Below are positions 1-4,915 of a DNA stretch of 5,525 nucleotides, piece after piece. Source of the DNA: Chloroflexota bacterium. Its GTDB lineage: Bacteria; Chloroflexota; Anaerolineae; Anaerolineales; Anaerolineaceae. Location: contig JAJYJF010000184.1 in assembly GCA_021796375.1 (NCBI GenBank), positions 1 to 5,525 on the forward strand. The letters are read 5' to 3'. The notes under the pieces were generated by a model that did no database searches, was not told where the DNA came from, and saw only the letters and a program-made list of their open reading frames with translations. The translations under genes and the position numbers were made by a program. Each line of letters starts with the position of its first letter. Position 1 is the first letter of the stretch.

Positions 1-1
1 G

Positions 2-613
2 TGGATCTATTACTCCACCATCATCCTGCTCTTCGGGGCTGAGTTCACCCAGGTCTACGCCCGGTCCCGGGGAGAAGTCCTCCAGCTTTCGCGCGGGGCG
101 GTGTGGATGACGGCGCAAGACCTGGCGTACCAGGGGATCAGCCACAGCACCCCGCGCCAGACCGGGCAGCCCCGGCGGCAGCCCTCCAGGTCCCCGGGGG
201 GCGCCGCGATCCCGGCCGTCAGCGTGGCGGGCGCCGGGCGCGGGGATAGCGACCTGCAGAGCATGACCCGTCCGGAGCTCCCGGGAGAGCCGGGGCGCCC
301 GCCCATGCCAGAGCCGGTGCGCGCCCTGACCGCGGTGGCCGGGGCGCTCCTCGCGGCCGTCGGGGCGAGCCTACTGGTGTTCACCCGCTCGCGGCCGGAT
401 TCGGCCCGCCGGGCGCTGATCCGGGAAGGCAGGCAGATGCAGGACCAGGCCTCTCAGACGCTGCAGGAGGCGGGCAGTCTGCGGGTCCAGGCCATGCTGG
501 CGGACTCGCGGGCCGGCCCGCTGGAAGGCCTGGGCAAGGACCTGCGCCGGCGGGCGGCGAAGATCGACAGGTCGGGCCGGAAGATGCGCGACCGCGGCCT
601 CAAAGGCGGTTGA
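2..613 (+). CDS. YihY/virulence factor BrkB family membrane protein, C-terminal part (cut at the 5' window edge)
   Basis: The reading frame is open from the first full codon at base 2 to a TGA at 611-613, so the start lies outside the window; 203 residues are visible. The first residues read WIYYSTIILLFGAEFTQVYA, which matches the last membrane helix of the YihY/BrkB family, including its conserved GAEFT-x-V-Y-A end. Members are polytopic inner-membrane proteins, once annotated as ribonuclease BN; their transport or lipid role is unsettled. After this helix comes a Pro/Gly/Ser/Arg-rich linker (about 37-101), another hydrophobic helix (about 107-127, LTAVAGALLAAVGASLLVF), and a charged, probably helical tail rich in Arg, Lys, Gln and Glu (about 129-203). 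An internal GTG at 101 and ATG at 107 could be mistaken for starts, but the family match lies upstream of both. Family assignment is fairly secure; the function is not known. Confidence 0.8.
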   Translation, partial: WIYYSTIILLFGAEFTQVYARSRGEVLQLSRGAVWMTAQDLAYQGISHSTPRQTGQPRRQPSRSPGGAAIPAVSVAGAGRGDSDLQSMTRPELPGEPGRPPMPEPVRALTAVAGALLAAVGASLLVFTRSRPDSARRALIREGRQMQDQASQTLQEAGSLRVQAMLADSRAGPLEGLGKDLRRRAAKIDRSGRKMRDRGLKGG

Positions 614-617
614 GATC

Positions 618-859
618 CGGGGTCTCGAATCAGCACACGTTTAAACTGCGGATCCTCTATCGCTTCTTCCACCCATCCCCTATATCCCCTTCGCGCAGAT
701 TTCCTGTAGAACCTGTCCCTTGCCCCGGTTCCCGAGGCGCAGCCGAGGGACGCCCCCAGAGGAATCGCTTCCGCCGGGAGACGCAATCTGGGGGTGGGGC
801 CTTTATCGAAAGCAAGGAAAACCAGCAGGATTATCCAGCCGAAATTGGGAGAGTCCGTG
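618..859 (-). repeat. Dispersed intergenic repeat, copy 1 (short form)
   Basis: The reverse complement of this stretch aligns with the stretch at about 3974-4344. The best core is 704-754 against 4095-4147: by eye, 49 of 51 bases match apart from one 2-base indel. Weaker matches continue outward. 'ccgcccggc'-type C-rich sequence near 770-800 aligns with 4050-4076, 'aatctgcg.gaaggggat' sequence near 682-702 aligns with 4257-4274, and the outer end 'agtccgtg' (852-859) matches 3974-3981 inverted. The ends of this copy (618-634 and 838-857) are only weakly inverted relative to each other. It starts five bases after the brkB-like stop codon. ORFs through it have no family resemblance, so I treat it as non-coding. 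The outer limits are approximate. Confidence 0.75.
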
Positions 860-922
860 TTTAGATTAACTGCGGCAGCCTCCTGATGAAGTTAAGGTTT
901 CCAGAGCCTCGTGTTCCGAGAT

Positions 923-968
923 TGAAAACAGGCTCGGAAGAGCGTTTTGCCATTCGGGTCTGTTTTCA
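923..968 (+). promoter_or_regulatory. Stem-loop upstream of moaA
   Basis: Bases 923-936 (tgaaaacaggctcg) can pair along their whole length with 955-968 (cgggtctgttttca): 14 pairs, two of them G-U, around an 18-base loop. A competing fold exists in which gagcct (904-909) pairs with aggctc (930-935). No T-run follows, so it does not look like a simple intrinsic terminator. It lies 57 bases or more ahead of the moaA start and overlaps or precedes the promoter-like boxes, so it could be an operator-type dyad or part of a leader RNA. The pairing is visible in the sequence; the role is inferred. Confidence 0.4.
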
Positions 969-989
969 GCCGATAATTTAAGGTATAAT
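947..989 (+). promoter_or_regulatory. Putative moaA promoter
   Basis: A perfect TATAAT lies at 984-989, about 36 bases before the moaA ATG, in an AT-rich patch that stands out from the GC-rich genes. A clean -35 is lacking at the usual distance; ttttca at 963-968 is a poor match with a short spacer. An alternative pair is TTGCCA (947-952) with GATAAT (972-977), with a long 19-base spacer. The 5' leader would be about 30-40 bases. The moaA ribosome binding site is GGAGA at 1016-1020, four bases before the ATG. Confidence 0.45.
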
Positions 990-1024
990 TATCACAATTA
1001 TTTCGTAAATTATCTGGAGATCTT

Positions 1025-2005
1025 ATGGCCCTCGACCGGTTTGGCCGGAACATCCACTACCTGCGGATCAGCCTGACTGACCACTGCAACCTGCGCTGCG
1101 TGTACTGCATGCCCGAAGATATGACCTTCCGCCCCAACGCGGAGATGATGCAGGACGGCGAGATCCTCACCCTGGTGCAGCTCTTTGCGCGGCTGGGCTT
1201 CGATAAGATCCGCCTGACCGGCGGCGAGCCGACGGTGCGGGCCAACATCGTGCCGATCGTGCGCGGAATCGCCGGCACGCCGGGGATCCGCTCGGTGAGC
1301 ATGACCACCAACGGGGTGCTGCTCGGCAAGCTGGCCGGGCCGCTCGCGGAGGCGGGCTTGCAGCGGGTGAATATCTCGCTGGACACCCTCGACCCCGAGC
1401 GCTTCCGCCGGGTGACGCGCTGGGGAAAGCTCGAGCAGGTCTGGGAAGGGATCCTGGCGGCCGAGGCCGCGGGTCTCACCCCGGTCAAGATTAACGTGGT
1501 GGTGGTGCGCGGCTACAACGAGGCCGACGTGGTGGACCTGGCCCGGCTGACCCTGGAGCATGCCTGGCAGGTGCGCTACATCGAGATGATGCCCTTCGCC
1601 GGGGCGACGGACCTGCAGCTGCGGCAGGTGGTCAAGGCCGAGGAGATGCAGGCGCGCATCCATGCGGCGCTCGGGCCGCTCGAGCCGGCCAACGGCGGCG
1701 AGCTGGACGGCGAAGCCCGCGTTTTCCACCTGCCGGGCGCCCGCGGGGAGATCGGTTTTATCTCATCGGTGAGCGCTCCCTTCTGCGCCGCCTGCGCCCG
1801 CGCCCGCCTGACCGCCGACGGGCGGCTGCGCCTGTGCCTGCTGCGCGAGAAAGAGGTGGACCTGCTCACCCCGCTGCGCGCCGGGGCGAGCATTGATGAC
1901 CTGCGCCAGATCATCCTGGATGGGATCTGGCTCAAACCCTGGGGGCACGGCCTGGCCGACGGCGAGTTCGCCACAAACCGGGTGATGAGCGAAATTGGGG
2001 GGTAA
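1025..2005 (+). CDS. moaA: GTP 3',8-cyclase MoaA (molybdenum cofactor biosynthesis, radical SAM)
   Basis: MoaA rearranges GTP to (8S)-3',8-cyclo-7,8-dihydroguanosine 5'-triphosphate, which MoaC converts to cyclic pyranopterin monophosphate, the first committed intermediate of molybdenum cofactor synthesis; it is cytoplasmic. The 326-residue length is normal for the family. The N-terminal radical SAM cluster site is C21-x3-C25-x2-C28 in TDHCNLRCVYCMP, followed by the SAM-binding GGEP at 66-69. The C-terminal second 4Fe-4S site is C254-x2-C257-x13-C271, and the protein ends in the Gly-Gly tail (SEIGG) typical of MoaA. The usual Asn after the second C-terminal cysteine is Ala258 here, but the two arginines of the CxxC-x-R-x-R stretch (R259, R261) are kept. 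The start has GGAGA four bases upstream and gives the expected N-terminus (DRFGRNIHYLRISLTDHC). No other moa or moe genes are in the window. The GNAT gene follows after 24 bases. Confidence 0.96.
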   Translation: MALDRFGRNIHYLRISLTDHCNLRCVYCMPEDMTFRPNAEMMQDGEILTLVQLFARLGFDKIRLTGGEPTVRANIVPIVRGIAGTPGIRSVSMTTNGVLLGKLAGPLAEAGLQRVNISLDTLDPERFRRVTRWGKLEQVWEGILAAEAAGLTPVKINVVVVRGYNEADVVDLARLTLEHAWQVRYIEMMPFAGATDLQLRQVVKAEEMQARIHAALGPLEPANGGELDGEARVFHLPGARGEIGFISSVSAPFCAACARARLTADGRLRLCLLREKEVDLLTPLRAGASIDDLRQIILDGIWLKPWGHGLADGEFATNRVMSEIGG

Positions 2006-2029
2006 AATAATATAGGAGAAGAGGTTCGC

Positions 2030-2518
2030 ATGCCCGATTTCACCATCGATGCTCTCCAACCGACCGATAAAGGCTGGGTTCTGGAATGGATCGCCGAGGA
2101 GTGGGGCGCGCCGCAGGTGGTCGCCCACGACCGCGTCTACCAGCCGCACCGGCTGCCGGGGTTTGCCGCCCGGCGCGGCGGGGAGCCCGTGGGGCTGATC
2201 ACTTTTTCGATGGAAGGCAAGGACTGCGAGCTCGTTACCCTCAACAGCCGCCTTCCGAACCGCGGGGTGGCCACCGCGCTGATCGACGCCTTGGAAGCGC
2301 TGGCCCGCCAGGCCGGCTGCAAGCGGGTCTGGCTGATCACCACCAACGACAACCTGCGCGCCCTGGCGTTTTACCAGAAGCGCGGCTACCGCATCAGCCG
2401 GGTGGACCGCGGCGCGGTAGAGCGGGCCCGGCGGATCAAGCCGGACATCCCCCAGGTAGGCCAGGAAGGCATCCCGCTGCGCGACGAGCTCGAGCTGGAG
2501 AAAGACCTGGCGGGGTAA
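2030..2518 (+). CDS. GNAT family N-acetyltransferase
   Basis: This 162-residue protein shows the GNAT acetyl-CoA-binding fold. The central strand VTLNSRLPNRGVATALIDAL (69-88) has the pyrophosphate-binding R/Q-x-x-G-x-G/A loop, here R74-L-P-N-R78-G79-V80-A81. It is followed by strand VWLITTNDN (100-108) and the helix LRALAFYQKRGY (109-120), the usual motif B with its conserved Asn and Phe-Tyr-x-x-x-Gly-Tyr/Phe end. The acceptor substrate cannot be read from the sequence. The C-terminal tail (about 124-162) is charged and includes an IKPDIPQVGQEGIPLRDELEL stretch that may belong to a subfamily. A strong Shine-Dalgarno region (AGGAGAAGAGG, 2014-2024) precedes the ATG. The 24-base gap after moaA on the same strand suggests co-transcription, but nothing ties it to cofactor synthesis. 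Confidence 0.88.
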   Translation: MPDFTIDALQPTDKGWVLEWIAEEWGAPQVVAHDRVYQPHRLPGFAARRGGEPVGLITFSMEGKDCELVTLNSRLPNRGVATALIDALEALARQAGCKRVWLITTNDNLRALAFYQKRGYRISRVDRGAVERARRIKPDIPQVGQEGIPLRDELELEKDLAG

Positions 2519-2542
2519 ATCGGGGTCGGCGCCAATTCGCTC

Positions 2543-2566
2543 AGCTTATTCCTCAGAATACAAGCT
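2543..2566. terminator. Possible bidirectional hairpin between convergent genes
   Basis: The 56-base gap between the convergent GNAT and MFS genes contains a hairpin: agcttattc (2543-2551) pairs with gaat (2556-2559) and aagct (2562-2566) around loop ctca, with a two-base bulge. Its position suits a shared terminator, but neither strand has a good T-run after it, and the stem is modest. Confidence 0.3.
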
Positions 2567-2574
2567 ATCCTCGT

Positions 2575-3858
2575 TCACGGCTCGCGATTCTTGATCTTCG
2601 TTTCGCGATGCACCTGACGTTCTTTTTGGATCTCACGGGTGAACAGCGCCAGCACCGGAGACAGCAGCAGCGCCGACCCGAGCAGCGCGGCCTGGATGGA
2701 AACGCTCGCGCCGATCGCGCCCAGGATCGGCCCGCCGGCGATCTGCCCGCCGGCGTCCACCTGGCTGCTCATCGAGAGCACCGTGGCGCGCACGTCCGAG
2801 GTCAGGTGGCGGTTGACCCAGGTGGTGTAGTACGGGCCGATCACCGCGCGCGCCACGCTGATGATGCCCAGCGCCGCAAGCGCAACCGGGAAGCCGGGCG
2901 AGAGGGCAAAAACGACCAGCCCAGCGACCAGCAGGCTGCTGGCGGCGAACAGGGCGCGCAGGGCCAAGCGGGGCTTGTCCGGGTCGAGCCGGCGGCGGGC
3001 GAGCTCGACCGCCCCCAGGCTGAGGAGCTGCGTGCCAATGCTGATCAGCCCGAACCAGATCACCGGTTTAAAGCCGCCGGCCGCCGGCAGCCCGATGTCG
3101 CGGATCAGGTGCGGCGTCCACAGCCGGTCGAACCCCTCGCTGTACAGGCCGAAGAACAGACCCACCAGCAGGACGGCGATCAGGCCGCGCTTCCCGCGCA
3201 CCAGCCGCAGCCCCGCCTTGAAGGTTTGCGCCATGTCCCCCCAGGCGCTGGCCGGCGCCGGCCCGGCCTCGCGGCTGATCTGCTGCACGGAGGGGGTAAA
3301 GCCGTGCTCGGGCATGCACGCGGCCAGGAACAGCGCCAGCCCCAGGTACAGGCATCCGCCCACGACGATCGGGATGTTGACGCGGATGCTGCCCAGCGCC
3401 ACGCTGAGGATCGCCCCGGCGATCCCGGCGGCGAGGCCGGCTTGCGACCCGCGCACGAAGAACCGACCGGCCGTCTCTTCCCCGACCTCGTCGGCGATCC
3501 AGGCGTCCGCCGCGCCGCTGGTGAAGGTGTAGCCGATGCCCCAGATCACCTGGCTCGCCATGACGGTGGCGAACAGCGGGATCGATCCTTCGAGGATGAA
3601 CCCCAGCCCCATCAGGCTCGCCCCGGCGATCACCGACCACCGCCGGGAAAAGATATCCGCCACCACGCCGGTAGGCACCTCGAAGAAAAAGATCGTGGCC
3701 TCAAGCAGCGTCCCGACCAGCACCAGCTCGAGCGGGTTCAGGTTGACCACCGTCGCCTGGTAGACCAGGTTCAAGGTGGTGATGGTGGCGAAAAACATGG
3801 CGGAGGCGGCCGAATAGATCAGGTAGACGGACCGCGCGCTCATCCTCCAGGACTGCAT
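2575..3858 (-). CDS. MFS transporter (12-helix, drug-efflux-like)
   Basis: This 427-residue protein has two sets of about six hydrophobic segments, roughly 11-183 and 225-410, split by a hydrophilic loop (about 184-222), the standard major facilitator layout in the inner membrane. Between helices 2 and 3 is the MFS motif A form PTGVVADIFSRRWSV (62-76), with G64, D68, R72 and R73. The second half has the RHLTSDVRATVLSMSSQVDAGGQ-type segment found in many MFS exporters. The C-terminus is a short charged tail (about 411-427). Substrate is unknown; proton-driven export of a small hydrophobic compound is a guess from family resemblance. The ATG at 3858 has no Shine-Dalgarno, but a TATAAT box ends six bases before it, which suggests a leaderless message. 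The second Met codon (3843, residue 6) has GGAGG directly abutting it, too close for ordinary use. It is convergent with the GNAT gene. Confidence 0.9.
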   Translation of the reverse strand: MQSWRMSARSVYLIYSAASAMFFATITTLNLVYQATVVNLNPLELVLVGTLLEATIFFFEVPTGVVADIFSRRWSVIAGASLMGLGFILEGSIPLFATVMASQVIWGIGYTFTSGAADAWIADEVGEETAGRFFVRGSQAGLAAGIAGAILSVALGSIRVNIPIVVGGCLYLGLALFLAACMPEHGFTPSVQQISREAGPAPASAWGDMAQTFKAGLRLVRGKRGLIAVLLVGLFFGLYSEGFDRLWTPHLIRDIGLPAAGGFKPVIWFGLISIGTQLLSLGAVELARRRLDPDKPRLALRALFAASSLLVAGLVVFALSPGFPVALAALGIISVARAVIGPYYTTWVNRHLTSDVRATVLSMSSQVDAGGQIAGGPILGAIGASVSIQAALLGSALLLSPVLALFTREIQKERQVHRETKIKNREP

Positions 3859-3864
3859 GTTTTA

Positions 3865-3870
3865 ATTATA
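3865..3870 (-). promoter_or_regulatory. -10 box of the MFS gene, probably giving a leaderless mRNA
   Basis: Read on the minus strand, a perfect TATAAT is followed by TAAAAC and then the ATG at 3858. Transcription starts usually lie 6-8 bases after a -10 box, so the first base of the message would be at or beside the start codon. No convincing -35 lies 16-18 bases further upstream. No ribosome binding site precedes the ATG, which agrees with leaderless translation. Confidence 0.45.
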
Positions 3871-3926
3871 GAGGTGAACCCTCCCCGGGTTTTAGTGCCT
3901 GGGAGCGTACCTTTTACATTCAAGTG

Positions 3927-3952
3927 GAAGAGCGCCTCGCGAGGCGTTCTTC
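3927..3952. repeat. 26-base inverted repeat upstream of the MFS gene
   Basis: gaagagcgcctcg (3927-3939) and cgaggcgttcttc (3940-3952) are inverted copies with one G-T pair, so RNA from either strand could fold into an 11-bp stem with a 4-base loop. It lies between the large repeat and the MFS promoter. Neither strand has a T-run directly after it, so it is a weak terminator candidate; a REP-like element or protein-binding dyad is equally possible. Confidence 0.55.
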
Positions 3953-3981
3953 TAGAAAGATGAAAAAATGTACCACGGACT

Positions 3982-3994
3982 ATCCCTAATTTAG
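3982..3994 (+). repeat. Left 13-bp terminal inverted repeat of copy 2
   Basis: atccctaatttag is the exact reverse complement of 4332-4344. A few further bases inward also agree imperfectly. The left flank (cacggact, 3974-3981) also recurs in copy 1, so the element may start slightly outside this arm. I see no clear target-site duplication. Confidence 0.6.
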
Positions 3995-4170
3995 TCTTTT
4001 GGATGGTTCAGGTTCAATCCAGGTTCTTTGAATAAAACCCCCACCCCAACCCCGCCCCCAAATCGCGTTTCCCGGCAATTGTTGGCCATTTGGTGGCGTC
4101 CCTCTCGGCTGCGCCTCGGGATGCGGGGCAAGGGACAGGTTCTACAGGTCCCTCGGTTCCCTCGGGATGT

Positions 4171-4210
4171 CCAGAAGGTGGAGGGGCCCGCGGGCCCCTC
4201 CACCTTCTGG
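4171..4210. repeat. 40-bp perfect palindrome inside copy 2
   Basis: ccagaaggtggaggggcccg (4171-4190) is followed without spacer by its exact reverse complement (4191-4210). As RNA it gives a very stable GC-rich hairpin; as DNA it could extrude a cruciform. No T-run follows on either strand. It is absent from copy 1, so it is a gain in copy 2 or a loss from copy 1. Confidence 0.9.
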
Positions 4211-4218
4211 TTAGATCT

Positions 4219-4273
4219 TCCCCTTCCCGCAAATGAAGGGCTTCTTAAAGGCATTCAATCTGCGGGAAGGGGA
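4219..4273. repeat. Second stem in copy 2: 13-bp inverted repeat
   Basis: tccccttcccgca (4219-4231) is exactly complementary, inverted, to tgcgggaagggga (4261-4273), with a 29-base loop in which aatg (4232-4235) can also pair with catt (4252-4255). The right arm lies in sequence shared with copy 1 while the left arm lies in the extra segment, so the stem exists only in the long form. Confidence 0.7.
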
Positions 4274-4331
4274 TGAAGGGGATAGGTTGAAACAGATTTG
4301 GCTTTCCAAACCGTGATAAATCCCGATAAGG

Positions 4332-4344
4332 CTAAATTAGGGAT
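4332..4344 (-). repeat. Right 13-bp terminal inverted repeat of copy 2
   Basis: ctaaattagggat is the exact inverted partner of 3982-3994. It lies 19 bases downstream (on the minus strand) of the gamma-subunit stop codon, so the element adjoins the end of that operon. Confidence 0.6.
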
Positions 4345-4363
4345 TCATCATGTTTGCCGGCCT

Positions 4364-4915
4364 TCACACCGCGACCGCCTCGAGCGGGAATTCCGCCCCG
4401 GCCTTCAAGGCGCGGGAGTTGGCCGGCAGCAGGTGCTGGTGGCGCTCGGGCAGGTGCAGCCGCAGCGCCCGCTCCACCGATTCGAAGCGGACGAAGGGCT
4501 GGTGCGCCAGCAGCGCCCCCAGCAGGACCATGTTAGCCAGCCGCGGCGCGCCCAGCTCCTCTGCGATCGCATTGGCCGGCACCCCGACCACGCTGATCCC
4601 CTGCCGCGCCCCACCTTCGGGGATCATGCTGCGGTTCACCACCAGCAGCCCGCCCCGATTCACCATCGGGCCGTACTTCTCCAGGCTGGGACCGTTGAAG
4701 GCCACCACGGCCCCCGGCGTGAGGCACAGCGGGCTGCCGATCTCTTCGTCAGCCACCACCACCGTGCAGTTGGCCGTCCCGCCGCGCATCTCCGGCCCGT
4801 AGCTGGGGATCCAGGTCACCTCGCGGCCTTCCTCGAGGGCTGCGTACGCCAGGAGCTGCCCGGCGAACAGTACCCCCTGGCCGCCAAACCCGGCAAAGAG
4901 CACTTCGTGCTGCAT
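4364..4915 (-). CDS. 2-oxoacid:ferredoxin oxidoreductase, gamma subunit
   Basis: This 183-residue protein belongs to the pyruvate/ketoisovalerate oxidoreductase catalytic (gamma) domain family. It begins [20 protein letters not shown] with the family glycine motif GFGGQG (9-14), followed by SYGPEMRGGTANC (38-50), the second hallmark. It is the partner subunit of an enzyme that oxidatively decarboxylates a 2-oxoacid to acyl-CoA and reduces ferredoxin in the cytoplasm. Its length is normal for a free-standing gamma subunit. The ATG at 4915 is chosen because the homologous region begins there, an AAGGAGG lies six bases upstream, and it overlaps the beta stop codon by one base (TGATG), implying translational coupling. 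A longer frame up to 4999 only reads beta-subunit sequence out of frame. The substrate (2-oxoglutarate, branched-chain 2-oxoacid or pyruvate; KorC/VorC type) cannot be settled here, so no symbol is given. Confidence 0.93.
   Translation of the reverse strand: MQHEVLFAGFGGQGVLFAGQLLAYAALEEGREVTWIPSYGPEMRGGTANCTVVVADEEIGSPLCLTPGAVVAFNGPSLEKYGPMVNRGGLLVVNRSMIPEGGARQGISVVGVPANAIAEELGAPRLANMVLLGALLAHQPFVRFESVERALRLHLPERHQHLLPANSRALKAGAEFPLEAVAV

Larger units (their letters stand above)
3974..4344 (+). repeat. Dispersed intergenic repeat, copy 2 (long form, MITE-like)
   Basis: This is the long copy of the element at 618-859, in opposite orientation. The conserved core is 4095-4147. Compared with copy 1 it carries about 108 extra bases (about 4148-4255) that include a 40-bp perfect palindrome (4171-4210). 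That segment opens with a partial echo of the core: cctcgggatg occurs at both 4114-4123 and 4160-4169. The element is bounded by 13-bp inverted ends (3982-3994 and 4332-4344). Its right end lies 19 bases from the gamma-subunit stop codon. Small ORFs crossing it on both strands have low-complexity, unrecognisable products, and no transposase is present. With the flanking bases it accounts for most of the gene-free stretch 3859-4363. Confidence 0.75.

Noticed and set aside
610..864. Small + strand open frame after the brkB-like gene
   Set aside because: It lies within repeat copy 1, has no recognisable product, and the same repeat in copy 2 does not keep the frame.
1010..1729. Open frame on the - strand opposite moaA (239 codons)
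   Set aside because: His/Arg/Gln-rich antisense shadow of moaA, whose own frame has every expected motif.
2086..3963. Very long open frame on the + strand (625 codons)
   Set aside because: It crosses the GNAT gene out of frame and runs antisense through the MFS gene. Its product is Arg/Gln/Asp/Pro-rich low complexity with no family motif, as expected for GC-rich antisense sequence.
4171..4210. The 40-bp palindrome as an intrinsic terminator of the oxidoreductase operon
   Set aside because: No T-run follows the stem on the minus strand, so a standard Rho-independent terminator is not supported.
3991..4276. Small open frames on both strands within repeat copy 2
   Set aside because: They read through the palindrome and repeat core; the sequence is better explained as a non-coding repeat.
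618..4344. The inverted repeats as a CRISPR array or as ends of one composite transposon
   Set aside because: There are only two copies, with no spacer periodicity. Between them lie ordinary housekeeping-type genes and no transposase.
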